A stretch of 64,000 nt of DNA from the NCBI GenBank assembly GCA_018292915.2, contig JACVVK020000338.1, forward strand, positions 524,501-588,500, written 5' to 3'. Shown here one piece after another: positions 35,336 to 48,500 of this stretch; within the stretch, counting starts at the first letter, position 1, and every line of letters begins with the position of its first letter. Both the position numbers and the translations under genes were made by a program. This stretch comes from Batillaria attramentaria (Eukaryota > Mollusca > Gastropoda > Batillariidae). A model generated the notes under the pieces. The model saw only the letters and a program-made list of their open reading frames with translations. It did not search any database and was not told the origin of the DNA.

Positions 35336-38300
35336 GTCGCACAACTCCCGCCAAAAAGAACGCAGCCGCATAGTGTGCACGTAAGTAACCCCAGTCACGT
35401 GGCTAAGAGGTCGACGTATCATTGGCTTGGTTCAGTTCCCGAGTTAGCACGTAAGGTGTCTGTGGCGCAGATTTTGTTACGTCACTGTCTGCGTGAAAGT
35501 ATGTAGACTCCAGAGTGCAGTCCCTTTTCGGCGGGGCGTGAAAATGTGACTGCTTACAGCCAGCGCCATTTTCAAAAATGGCGAATTTTTTTTTTTAGAA
35601 AAGCGAGGACTTGCGTGTCATATGAATCGATTTGAAACATTATACAGCTTAGCGAGGCGTTTCCAAAGAATTAAGTGCTCTTGAACATTATGCAGCGCGA
35701 AATTAACGTCTGCTGTAAAGGACGTTAAACACCCAAACACCCACGTACTTTCTCTTTCGTGTAGTTTACAAATAAAGCTGATGAGCATTATTGAGAACGG
35801 AAAACTGATAAACGGTAAAGCATCAGAGCTGGTTCTGAAACCTGTCCTGCAAAGGTATAAGTAGGAAGAGAGAGAGAGAGAAATTTATTTATTTATTTAT
35901 TTATTTTAATGGTCATAACCAACTGACACTATAGGAATAAAGACATTGCCGGCGCGGGAGAGATAAAACTTGATGCAGCTACAAAGAAACTGCCTTAACG
36001 TTCATCTTTTCTGTTATTAATGCCCGAAACCAAAGACAATATGTCATACCTGTAGCGTTCTCAGAGAGCGTTGTCAGCTGTTTGTAAACCACGTGAAAGA
36101 TAAAGTACAGGCGTACAGCAGTGGGGTGGGTGTTCGGGTGTTTAACGTTCTTTACGGCAGACTTTAATTTCGCGCTGCATAACGTTCAAGAGCACTTGAT
36201 TATTTGGAAACGCCTTGCTAAGCTGTATAATGTGAGCATTACAAAATAATACCGTACCCTGGTTTTAGTTTCTTTGTAGCTGCATCAAGTTTTATCTCTC
36301 CGGCGTCGGTAACGTCATTCCTTTATGTCAATTGGTGCGTCTTTGCTAATTGATTCTAAACTTCAGTCATTGCTTACTACATAGCATTTTCTACCTATCT
36401 CTAAATGTGCCTTCGTAGCTGCTGACAGTGACTTTCTTAATTATCGCCTGTTCACAGGATCATTTATACTCTTAAAAGAATGCCATCTTTTCATCAGCTT
36501 CACAGCAAGCAAAGATCCTCGTATATAGGATCATTGCAGCAAGTTGGTTATGATAATATAATTGATTTCTCTCTCTTTAGTATGTATACCTTTGCAGGAC
36601 AGCTTTCGGAACCGATTCTGATGCTCTAGGCCCACCGATTATCAGTTTTCCGAGTCAGTTCTCATTAGTGGCCATCAGCTTTATTTGTAAACTACACGAA
36701 AGAGAAAGTACGTGGGTGTTTGGGTGTTTAACGTCCTTTACAGCAGACGTTAATTTGGTGCTGCATAACGTTCAAGAGCACTTAATTATTTGGAAACGCC
36801 TCGCTAAGTTGTATAATGTTGTTAGCATAACAAAATAATACCGTACCCTGATTTTGGAGGAGACAATGTTGTTGACAGGTGTGACCGAAATTCCCCCGGG
36901 AAAAAACGTCTGCTTTTGTTTTCAAGGGAAATCACTCCCACGCACAATAATCTCCGAGCCATGCTAAAAATTCACTGTGCCGGTGAATTTGACAGAATTC
37001 CTCGCTTCTGTGCACATTGTGAAATAGCACGGGGACCTCAAAGTTGTTCGCAACTGTCCACTTTCCTTGTCACCGAGTATTTTAATGTTTTAATTGTTTT
37101 TCCTTCTTAGCTATTACTTATCTCGGCTCGGTCTCGGTTAGCCCGACTTGGCCGTGGTTGCGGGGGCCTAGTGTTAACGTTACGGCCCCCGGTACGGGGA
37201 TGGCAAGGGGGTTGCACTCTGACAACAAAGGTGTCACTCTCTGGGGCACAGAGTCTTTCAGTGGAAAGTACCTCTGTGCACGGTGGGGAAATGGCGCTCA
37301 CTGCGCTACCGTGACGGGCCTAAATTGTCTCGGTGCTCTCAAACACAAAGTAGCGCACTATGTCATCCTTGACCAGCTTTGAACCCAGAGGGATCCTCAA
37401 TGGCGCAAGTGATGGCAGGCTGTCTCCAAAGTGAAAGTAGGCGTGTTTCTGAATCAGAGACATACATAACATGTCTCTGTCTGAGTGGACAGATCTATGT
37501 TACATTCAGTCCTAGAGCACGGGTGTGTATGCTTTTGTAATCGTCTCTTATTCCACCACAAGGCAGGTACGTGATCGTCTGCACCGTGCAATAATACTTG
37601 CCTGTAGAGTGCAACACCTTTGCTAGACTCCAGAGTGCAGTCCCTTTTCGGCGGGGCGTGAAAATGTGACTGCTTACACCCAGCGCCATTTTCAAAAATG
37701 GCGAATTTTTTTTATAGAAAAGCGAGACTTGTGTGTCATATGATTCGATTTGAAACGAAGTCTTGAATATCCGAACACTTTTCGTTTGGGCAAAATGTTT
37801 GCCAGCGGACAATTATTGTTGCGCTTTGATGGCACTGTTTACGTGGTACACGGCTGATCCAACAGGATGTGAGTAAACGGCAAGGGGGTTGCACTCTACA
37901 GGCAAGTACTATTGCACGGTGCAGACGATCACGTACCTGCCTTGTGGTGGAATAAGAGACGATTACAAAAGCATACACACCCGTGCTCTAAGACTGAATG
38001 TAATAATAGATCTGTCCATTCAGACAGAGACATGTTATGTATGTCTCTGATTCAGAAACACGCCTACTTTCACTCTGAAGACAGCCTGCCATCACTTGCG
38101 CCACTGAGGATCCCTCAAAGCTGGTCAAGGATGACATAGTGCGCGACCTTGTGTTTGAGAACACCGAGACAATTTAGGCCCGTCACGGTAGCGCAGTGAG
38201 CGCCATTTCCCCACTGTGCACAGAGGTACTTTCCACTGAAAGACTCTGTGCCCCAGAGAGTGCACCTTTGCCTGTCAGAGTGCAACCCCTTGCCGTTTAC

Positions 38301-41005
38301 TCACATCCTGCTGGATCAGTGTACCACGTAAACAGTGCCATCAAAGCGCAACAATAATTGTCCGCTGGCAAAGATTTTGCCCAAACGAAAAGTGGTCGGA
38401 TATTCAAAACTTCGTTTCAAATCGAATCATATGACACTGACACAAGTCTTCGCTTTTCTAACAAAATTTCGCCATTTTTGAAAATGGCGCTGGCTGTAAG
38501 CAGTCACATTTTCACGCCCCGCCGAAAAGGGACTGCACTCTACAGGCAAGTATTATTGCACGGTGCAGACGATCACGTACCTGCCTTGTGGTGGAATAAG
38601 AGACGATTACAAAAGCATACACACCCGTGCTCTAGGACTGAATGTAATATAGATCTGTTCATTCCGACTGAGACATGTTCTGTATGTCTCTGATTCAGAA
38701 ACACGCCTACTTTCACTCTGGAGACAGCCTGCCATCACTTGCGCCACTGAGGATCCCTCTGGGTTCAAAGTTGGTCAAGGATGACAGTGCGTGACCTTGT
38801 GTTTGAGAGCACCGAGACAATTTAGGCCCGTCACGGTAGCGCAGTGAGCGCCATTTCCCCACCGTGCACAGAGGTACTTTCCCACAGACGTGTAGATACG
38901 TCTGTGTACTTTCCACTGAAAGACTCTGTGCCCCAGAGAGTGGAAAGTATGTATTGTCTGGAGAAACGTCACAGTCTTGTTTTTTATCACTGAAACTTGC
39001 TGCTGCGCGCAGCGAAATCTGCCCCATCCCATAAGGTTGGTGCGGCGAGGCTCAGTGTTAGTTTCGTGAAACTTGATTCGACAACAACTGTCGAATTGTT
39101 TCCTACAAGCGCACACACAAAATAAACCTTGAGCTCTGGCGTGTATGGCTGGGAAGTGCAAATTTCACGTTGCCAATAAAGATACCCTTAGGCCTGTCCA
39201 TTGTCTGTGGACTGAAACCAGTCATCAACTGGCAGGTCAGAGGAGCTGTCATAACCGGGCTGGTATGGCACTGGACTATTAGCGGTTCGAATCCTGATTT
39301 GGAGCCAAAACTGCTGTTAGTCCTTTTCTCCTTGGCCTGACTTAGATCTCACATTCAAAATCACGTGGCGTATAAGGACGCTACCCCCCCCCCCCCCCAC
39401 CCCCAACAACCCTACATATACCATTTAAGTAGTAGAGTCTGAAGGTATAACTACGACAGAAAGCACTGAGGGTTTACCTTTTGTTTGTGTTGTGCACAAG
39501 TTCCGCCATGGACTTCAAGTAATCTACTGCAAATACAGCTATCTCTGTGTCATTAGTCATAGACACACCGGCTGCTGCGCAGTAGTCGACCAGAAAGCTT
39601 TGAAATGGAAACTGGAACAGGAGTTTTCACACACTTTACGCACGCCTGTCTTTGACAACCACCAATCTACTTTTCAACAGTTTCATGTCTTTCTGGAAAA
39701 AGAATTATTAAATGTATGCAATCTATCTCACCCTCTCTTTCAAATTTCTGAGTTGCTGTATTACAAATTGTCCCTATCACAAATGAAACAAACGAAGAGA
39801 GAGAGAGAGAGTCGGCGAGGGGAGGGATGGGGGGGGGGAGGGGTCCATGGAGAGGTCTATTAATAATACCAAAGACCGTAGATAATATTATTATCTACGG
39901 TCTTTGATAATACTACAATGGCAGTGGCGTTGTTGTTGAGTTGCAAGAGTCCACGACGGCCGCTAATTTACTGAAAACAGATAAATACTGTAGGCTACCT
40001 GCGGGATAAGTTGTTGAAGTTCCGCTGTCGTCATCTTGTGGTAAAATCGGTCTGTGTCCCTGCGTTCTGTCCTGGATGCGGATATCTGGGGAGAAACCAA
40101 AACGGTGAACTCTATGCAAGCCTGACTCAGGATATAACCATCACCCGTTTGGACTTTCGTACGAGGCACAGTTTGCACCGCGTCAAACACCAAATAAACA
40201 AAAAGTTAGCTCAGTGTCCTCGTACCATCATACTCACTTTCTTATCAGGCTCCTAGTTGGCTGTGCTTCTTACAACATCTGTACTAGGATTTTCAGTTCC
40301 AGTCATCTATTTCCAGTCACCGTGTACAACATTTTGTTATCTGTGTCAACATTTAACATCTGCGGGCTGGCTTTGTTTCGGCAGCGTTCAGTGCTGTTAA
40401 AATAGTAAGTAAGCGGGTATTCGAAAGTAAAAAGTAATCGTTCTGGAATATTATTGTTGTTGCTGGCGTTCCTGGGTCATTCCTTTGGATTCGTGTTTGA
40501 CCGGCGTTTTCAAGTACGACGAAACCTGGGCAGCCACACTCCGTCTTCGTCAGGTTTTACCTCTGGTGCTACATGTAGTAAATGCTCTAAAACTGGTAGT
40601 GGTAGTTGTGATGCTAGGGCCTAGGGGTTTACCATGGCTGAAGATAACTTCCCCACACAACGAGAACAGCAGTATCACAATATTTTGCTGTAACCTCACC
40701 GCTCCGGTCAGAGTCAACACTGACAACAGCCTCTGCGCGAGGCAGAAATATAAATAATTACACACATTCGTAGTTTATCATAACACTGAACTGGCAGTCT
40801 TGTACTACTGGCAACACTCACATTGGCAAGCTCGGCGTTGAAGTCGACTGCAGCACGAACCTGTGAAGCTAGAGCTTCACCCGGTGGAGCACCCAGCACT
40901 TTCTCCGCGATGTCCCGCATGACTTGCTCGTACACTAACACCTTGGTAGAGTTGCGGCCCTCCATGAAATAGTCATGGTCTAGGCCAAGTGTAGGTTGAT
41001 CAACC

Positions 41006-41095
<90 letters not shown>

Positions 41096-43377
41096 GCGCG
41101 CGCACGCACGCACGCATACCCCCCAACTGAAAACATGTATTGTGTTTTGCTAGACTCCAGAGTGCAGTCCCTTTTCGGCGGGTCGTGAAAATGTGACTGC
41201 TTACATCAGTTTTCAAAAATGGCGAATTTTTTGTTGTTGTTGTTTTTAGAAAAGCGAAGACTTGTGTGTCATATGAATCGATTTGAAACGAAGTTTGAAT
41301 ATCCGACCACTTTTGGTTTAGGCAAAATGTTTGCCAGCGGACAATTTTTTGTTGCACTTTGATGGCACTGTTTACGTGGTACACTGATCCAACAGGATGT
41401 GAGTAAACGGCAAGGGGGTTGCACTCTGATAGGCCAAGGTGTTGCACTCTACAGGCAAGTATTATTGCACAGTGCAGACGATCACGTACCTGCCTTGTAG
41501 TTGAATAAGAGACGATTACAAAAGCATACACACCGGCGTGCTCTAGGACTGAATGTAATAATAGATCTGTATTCAGACAGAGACATGTTATGTATGTCTC
41601 TGATTCAGAAACACGCCTACTTTCACTCTGAAGACAGCCTGCCATCACTTGCGCCATTGAGGATCCCTCTGGGTTCAAAGCTGGTCAAAGATGACATAGT
41701 GCGCGACCTTGTGTTTGAGAGCACCGAGTCAATTTAGGCCCATCACGGTAGCGCAGTGAGCGCCATTTCCCCACCGTGCACAGAGGTACTTTCCACTGAA
41801 AGACTCTGTGCCCCAGAGAGTGGTGTTTTGCAACTACAACTTGCCGCCCCTGCACGTCCCCCCTCCCCGGCCTCTACAACCGAATCTATATTTATGAAAC
41901 ACTAATCACAAAGGTTTGACCGAACCTTTTCAGAACGACACCCATAGAGGAAGAAATAAATGCACGTAGTACCCAAGCAATGTATCGACTGGAATTTTGC
42001 AGGTCCCGTGACACTGTGACGTCGAAAAGTGGAAATTCGTCCAACTTGGCCATCTCCAGTAACGTCTGCAGCATGACCGAGTCATTTCCGATCGACGCGT
42101 TGTCCTCCAGCAGCGGCCAGTGTCCCAAGGTCCTTACCATTTTCATCATGGGCTTCGCTCCCAGCTTCCTCAGTGCCTCTGAAAATGTGCACAGCAAAGT
42201 TCTCTCCGCAAAACTAAACAATATTATTATTGGTTTTTAGTTCTGTTGGTTTGGTTTTCGTTTTGTGTGTTGTTTTCTTTTCAGTACGCGCCTGACCCAC
42301 TGGCCGTACCACATCTGGCCATTTTTAACAACAACAACGATAAAGACTTTGGTCAACGTAGTATGCGCTTCTCACAACGCATCTTAGAACCGTCACAGCG
42401 TCACTATTGTTACACTCGCCATGTGTATGTCACAGTAAACCTGTGCCATCAGTGATTTCCTGAAATCCCTGAAATTTTCAGTAAGTTCATATAATCACTG
42501 TTAAACTCTGGGATTTCAGGAAATCACTAAAATTTCCAGGGATTTCAGAAAATCCTGATTAAAGAGCAAGGGATTTCAGGAAATCACTGACCCATGCTTT
42601 TCTCGTTCTAATCATCTTTCATGTCTTTCAGGACAGACACATGCAGAGTAAACACATGCACTGACAATCTCAGACAAGTCACGTATTTAAGACAGTCACA
42701 GTGAAAATACATGCGAGTACATTTCGTGGAACTCATACATGTAAGATAGTCCCAGTAAAAGTAATAATAAAACATCCAAGCACATCTCACGCAACTTTTG
42801 CACAACATATAAGATAACCACAGTAAACGGAAATAAAATAAGCAAGTACGTCTCACACAAGTCACAATAACGCTACACGTATTGCAAATTTCAGAGAAAT
42901 TCTGACAGCCGATTGACTAACCTATACCATAGGTTGGTTTTCGGGGGTATGGTCGCATGTGTAGTTAGAGGGAGGTGACAGAGGAGAAAGCTGTAGCCCA
43001 AGGCCAAAGGCCGCGGCCTTCAACTTTCCGTTCTCTGTCACCTCCCGAGAACTACGCCGACGGCCCTGCCCCCGAAAATCAACTTATCATAGTTTTGTTA
43101 TCATTTCCACTCTGAAAACTGAAGTTTAAAAATAGGTTAGTTTTCCAGTTAAAGTGATATGATTAATCCTTTTCACAGTGGCAAATGTGAGCATCTTTAA
43201 CAAGGAGGAATGGCCCCATCCCATAAAGTTGTTTCTCCAAATTTCAGTTATTTTGTTTGTTTATTGTTGCCGGTGGGTTCCCCCCCCCCCACTCCCTCCT
43301 CCCCCCTTTCAAGTCTGTAAGACTTACCAAACACACTAGATCCGCTCCGCTATAGCGGATCTAGAATCATACGAGCG

Positions 43378-43428
<51 letters not shown>

Positions 43429-44912
43429 GTCAATTCCGTGAACTAACATTTGACGTCAGCTTCACGTACGTCGTCTGAGAGAGGACGCTTGTTCATGTCT
43501 TGTGATTTCCCTGTTGGTGTTGTGACTTCCCTGACTGAATTAATTTTTACATGAAATCTGGAAGACGTAGAGGGCTGGTGAAATGTCGGAGGCAGTGACG
43601 ATATATACAGATTTTATCTGTGAACTAAGCATCTGACTCCAGTCTCACGTACGTCATCTGTCAGAGCATGCTAGTTCATGTCTTGTGATATCCCTGTTGG
43701 TGTTGTACCTTCCCTGACAGAATTATTTTTTTTACATAAAATCTGGAAGATCTAGAGGACTGGTGAAACATGGACTTGAATATCTTGGATTGTTCTTACG
43801 AAATAGCAAAACTAGAACTCTTTGGGTCGGTGCTTCTCGCAGGAATTTGAAAAATGTTTTTTTTTTCTAAACTAAAATCTCTGTTATTCTTAATATTCAA
43901 GAAATAACAATGCAATAGTTCCTGTCATACGTGCAGTTGTTACACGTGTTACACGTGACAAAAATGCCGGTATGATGAGTAATTTGAAGGAGTCGTTTTC
44001 ATAGATAGTCGGCCTTATACGCAAACGACCCCTACCTCAGAAATATTTTTTTGCACAAAATCTGTCAGAGCTACAGAGCTGTGCTTACGAACCTATTCAG
44101 TATAATTGGATGAACTTCCAAAATCTACAACATGAAGGCATTTGAACAACTTTTTCGTCAAAATACATTACATGACCGATTTCTTTAATACCGCGGTTGC
44201 CGGTTACGAAGAGTCGGGCGCTCTCCAGCGCCGGAGACGCGAACGGTCTCCCATGATGTGGGCTATGCATGCGATGGCGAGCAACGTGAGCGTTTCGACC
44301 GGCAAAGATGTTCGCGATAAAAATAAGTTAATGAAAGTTCCTGAACTGAAAAAATATCCGAAAGACAGGGGCGTGCGTTTTAGTGGCTACACAAAAGCGC
44401 AGCTTATCACTTTAGCCCTTTAAGCAGATCGGCAGTCGCTTCAACCGAGACACTCAGTCTTGCCACGCGGAGAAGTTCTGCCTTCGAATCGCTTTTATCC
44501 ACAAATTGCTGAGTCTCGGCTCTGAAAGATTTGAAGGAAAGGGCTCAAACTGAACGATCTCACCATTAGGTAAGACAATCTCTGGGAATTTCTCCAGCTT
44601 ATCTGATTTTCTCGAGCCATTTTGGCAGCCGATCGCAACTCAGTGGTAGTGCGGCATCATGTGTGACTCGAGTAGCCCACATGCCGAGTCTATCAAGCCT
44701 AGTCTCGGTCCAAAATCGCGCACGTTCACGCATGTTCGTGCGCTATAACGAGAATCGGCAACCGCGGTATTGGGAGATAACTCTTCTAAAAATGCAGCAA
44801 GAGAAAAATCGTGAAACCTACCTCTGGAGCAGGTGAATTCCCATTTCATCTCAAAGTAAAAAGCTCTTCGACGAGGTGGTTTAGGACATAGCCACAATTA
44901 CATCACACACAC

Positions 44913-44979
<67 letters not shown>

Positions 44980-45517
44980 GCACAACTCCCGCCAAAAAGA
45001 ACGCAGCAGCGTTGTGTGCACGTAAGGTGCCTATGACGCAGATTGTTTAGTTCACGGAATTTACGTCATCTCTTTCTCTCACTCCAAAGATGCTAGAGCC
45101 GCTATAGCGTAGCGGATCTAGTATCTTTGGTGGGCCTTACAGACTTGAAGAGAGAAAGAAAAAGAAAAAAAAAGACCATTCAATGACCTGCTGTAGTCAC
45201 AGTCGTAGTCGTTGTGTCATGTATGCAGCCCGCGCGCACACGAACGCGCACACAAGCTCTCTGACATTAAGCATGCTGACATAAAGAAAGTACTGGAAAC
45301 CCTTTCCGTGCCTCTATGCACTTGCAAAAACCCCAAACACATGAGGTCGTGTGAGCTCGCCTAGCTGGTTGACGTCACAAACTTTTTGGCGTATGCGAGG
45401 TTCTACATGGGTGAATGAATTCTTGTAATGAAGTCGTTCCCTTTTGACAGAGTTATCCCGCAGACCTGACCGACAGACGATTGCTTACTGGTATCGGAGA
45501 AGAGACCCTCTCTCTCT

Positions 45518-45586
<69 letters not shown>

Positions 45587-48500
45587 TATGCTTCTGAGTG
45601 TGAGTCAGTGGCAAAAACGAAACCCACTGAAATTCCCGCTTTCCACATGTCAAGTTGTAGAGATCGCGAAAAGATACTGCATTTCGATGCAAAATAATTT
45701 CTAGACCATCCCAGACCATGCTGGCGCAGTAACGTCAGTAGATCACCTTGGAAAGATTTCGAACCTTCCAGTAAGTTGAGGAATGTTCTAGATCTGACCT
45801 GTTCAGTACGTAAGCAGCCCTGAATTAGCGTTCTGGATTCTTCTTCTTTCATAAATTTGTTCTCCGCGCATATTCTGTTCATAAAGAATTGGAGTTGTAT
45901 TCTGTTGTATCCCGTGTCTTCTCTGCGATTGCACGAAGATGGCGACATAGCAGAAGTAAAATACACCACGTCTCCAAACAGAGGAATTCGGAAAAAAAGT
46001 GGCGAGACACCCCCAAGCAAAAACAGCATCACGTCAATCAAACATGACGCACTTACTTTACGTCAGTGCGCGTGCGTCTCTTCTTTGATGTTTGTGCGGC
46101 GTGTGGCTTGTAGAGGAAATGTGCTGTGAGTACAAATTTTCGAGTCAACTGACGATAATGGCTGCAGTGAATTTTTCTAATTTTTTTTTTTTTTGTATAT
46201 TTTTTATGGCACCCCAGGCTCATTATCTATGTATAGTAGGAGCGATTTTGAGATCTGAGCACTTTCATCAGGTACGGCTTACGCCAAAAGTATAAAAGCG
46301 ACAACCTCCAAAATCCACTCAGTTAAGAGTCCGTATTCATGCTATCTATGTCCAAAAAAATGGAGTGGTTTAGGTAAATATTACGCCTTTAAACGCCAAA
46401 AAGCCACTTTTTCTGAAAAGGGCGATAACTCGAAAATCATGTGTGCAATCGTACCTGGATCGGGCCTTCTATTCAACAATCTTGATTCATGTAAAAACCC
46501 CAAATTTGAAATCGATCGGTTCAGTATTTTCGGAGATACAGGCATCTGAACTGGGTTCACATGCAATGTCAACTCAGGCTCGGTTTACATGAAAACTATA
46601 AGAGCGACCATTTTCTAGTAGTGACTCTGTTCAGAGTCCGTATTCAAGCTATCTACTGCCAAAAACTTGAGTGATTTAAATAAATATTACGCCTGTAAAC
46701 GAAAGACAACCAACTTGTCTCAAAAGGGCGATAACTCCCAAATCACTTAAGCAATCATCACACGCTCGGTTGTTCTAATCTAACATTTTGATATATTTGG
46801 ATACCCAAATTTGAAGCCATTCGGTTGAGTATTTTCGGAGAAACAGGCCTGGACACAATTCACACACACACGCACACCGCACACACGCACGCACACACAT
46901 ACGAACAGACGGCACTCACTGAGGAGGAGAAGCGCGTTCGGCGCACCATACATGTCAGCATCGATGACGCACGTCTTCTTACGTCATTGTCAGAGTTATA
47001 CTTGCAAAATCGTCTCTGCGGGAGATCGGCAGTGACGTGCATTTGTACCACAGATGCTTGCCTATGAATGTGGAAAATTTAGCCCGTCCTATGATGTTGT
47101 TTCCATTACTATGGAAACAACATAAAAACCATCGGCAACAATAACAAAACAGACAAAATAGCATGAAATTTGGAGAAACAACTTTCTGGGATGAAGCCAT
47201 TCCTCTTTGTTTATCTCTGAAACTTGCTACTGCGCGCACCGAAATCTGCCCCATCCCATAAAGTTATTTCTCTATAGAGAAACAACTTAACAAACGGAAT
47301 GCTCCACATCCTCCAGAAATAAATTTCGATCAACAAATTCAGCTGTAAAAACTTTAATTGTATAATTATGTGAATGTCATTCTTTAAGGTAAAGACTGAA
47401 AAAAAATAAACCAACTGGAAATATGTACGGAACGAGAGACACTGAGTAACTATGCTCTGTATTTATAAAAGCTGCCTACAGTTAAGATCTCGATGGAAAA
47501 TGTTGATGAAATATGATAGATGAAATAAGAAAAAAGAAGTTAAAAAGGGAAACTGATGAAGGAATGTAACCTGGTGCCCAGGGAGGATCCGGTTCATTGA
47601 GGCAGGGAGGCAAAACGCGGAGGTCGCTTTGACTTGTGTTTATGAACCCAGAAAACAGTGCAATGCAAGGGCTAAAGAGTCTGCTCTTTAGTCCTAGACT
47701 CCAGAGTGCAGTCCCTTTTCGGCGGGGCGTGAAAATGTGACTGCTTACACCCAGCGCCATTTTCAAAAATGGCGAATTTTTTTTAGAAAAGCAGAGACTT
47801 GTGTGTCATATGATTCGATTTGAAACGAAGTCTTACATATCCGACCACTTTTCGTTTGGGCAAAATCTTTGCCAGCGGACAATTATTGTTGCGCTTTGAT
47901 GGCACTGTTTACGTGGTACACTGATCCAACAGGATGTGAGTAAACGGCCGGCAAGGGGGTTGCACTCTGACAGGCAAGGGTGTTGCACTCTACAGGCAAG
48001 TATTATTGCACAGTGCAGACGATCACGTACCTGCCTTGTGGTGGAATAAGAGACGATTACAAAAGCATACACACCCGTGCTCTAGGACTGAATGTAATAA
48101 TAGATCTGTCCATTCAGACAGAGACATGTTATGTATGCCTCTGATTCAGAAACACGCCTACTTTCACTCTGAAGACAGCCTGCCATCACTTGCGCCACTG
48201 AGGATCCCTCTGGGTTCAAACATCGACGTATAGATCTAGATCTATACGTCTGTGGGTTCAAAGCTGGTCAAGGATGACATAGTGCGCGACCTTGTGTTTG
48301 AGAGCACCGAGACAATTTAGGCCCGTCACGGTAGCGCAGTGAGCGCCATTTCCCCACCGTGCACAGAGGTACTTTCCGCTGAAAGACTCTGTGCCCCAGA
48401 GAGTGCTTTAGTCCGGACCAGAGTCGCTTCCCTTGGGAGACACGTTCATTTCGTCCTGTTCTCTTGGAGTGAATAAGTACTTTTTTTCCTAAAAACTAGT

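Larger units (their letters stand above)
35504..38942 (+). mobile_element. 9-bp-TSD element, outer copy of a self-nested stack
   Basis: Termini TAGACTCCAGAGTGC...CCCCAGAGAGTG with GAAAGTATG on both sides (35495-35503 and 38943-38951). Inside, the two modules of the simple copies (X, then Y) are arranged X, Y inverted, X, Y, X inverted, Y. This parses as an X-Y element holding an inverted copy at its X/Y junction, which itself holds a third copy. X is further split by a foldback repeat at 35639-36817. No transposase. Confidence 0.88.
44191..44767. mobile_element. 577-bp internally deleted DNA transposon with THAP and SAP-like fragments
   Basis: Ends CCGCGGTTGCCG and CGGCAACCGCGG are inverted repeats flanked by TA (44189-44190 and 44768-44769). 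R1 continues in register on both sides. Two convergent coding remnants lie inside. It is markedly richer in GC than the host repeat. Convergent THAP and second-protein genes with TA duplications recall the IS4EU/ISL2EU group; that placement is inference. Confidence 0.82.

Noticed and set aside
37220..38945. Repeated similar ORFs (e.g. MSAGK.FAQTKS...) that looked like a gene family
   Set aside because: They are the same frames of modules X and Y of the 9-bp-TSD element, interrupted in each copy by stops, with no domain.
39478..39999. Suspected missing exon between LIPQ and VDYLKSM in the M13 gene
   Set aside because: Reading further upstream showed one continuous exon (39478-39611) starting FPFQSF in phase 0, so nothing is missing.
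44191..44767. GC-rich island considered as bacterial contamination
   Set aside because: It has inverted ends, a TA duplication and in-register R1 on both sides, and carries THAP, a eukaryotic domain.
45586..46041. 151-codon - strand ORF
   Set aside because: Most of it overlaps the old gypsy LTR fragment in antisense and shows no protein family.
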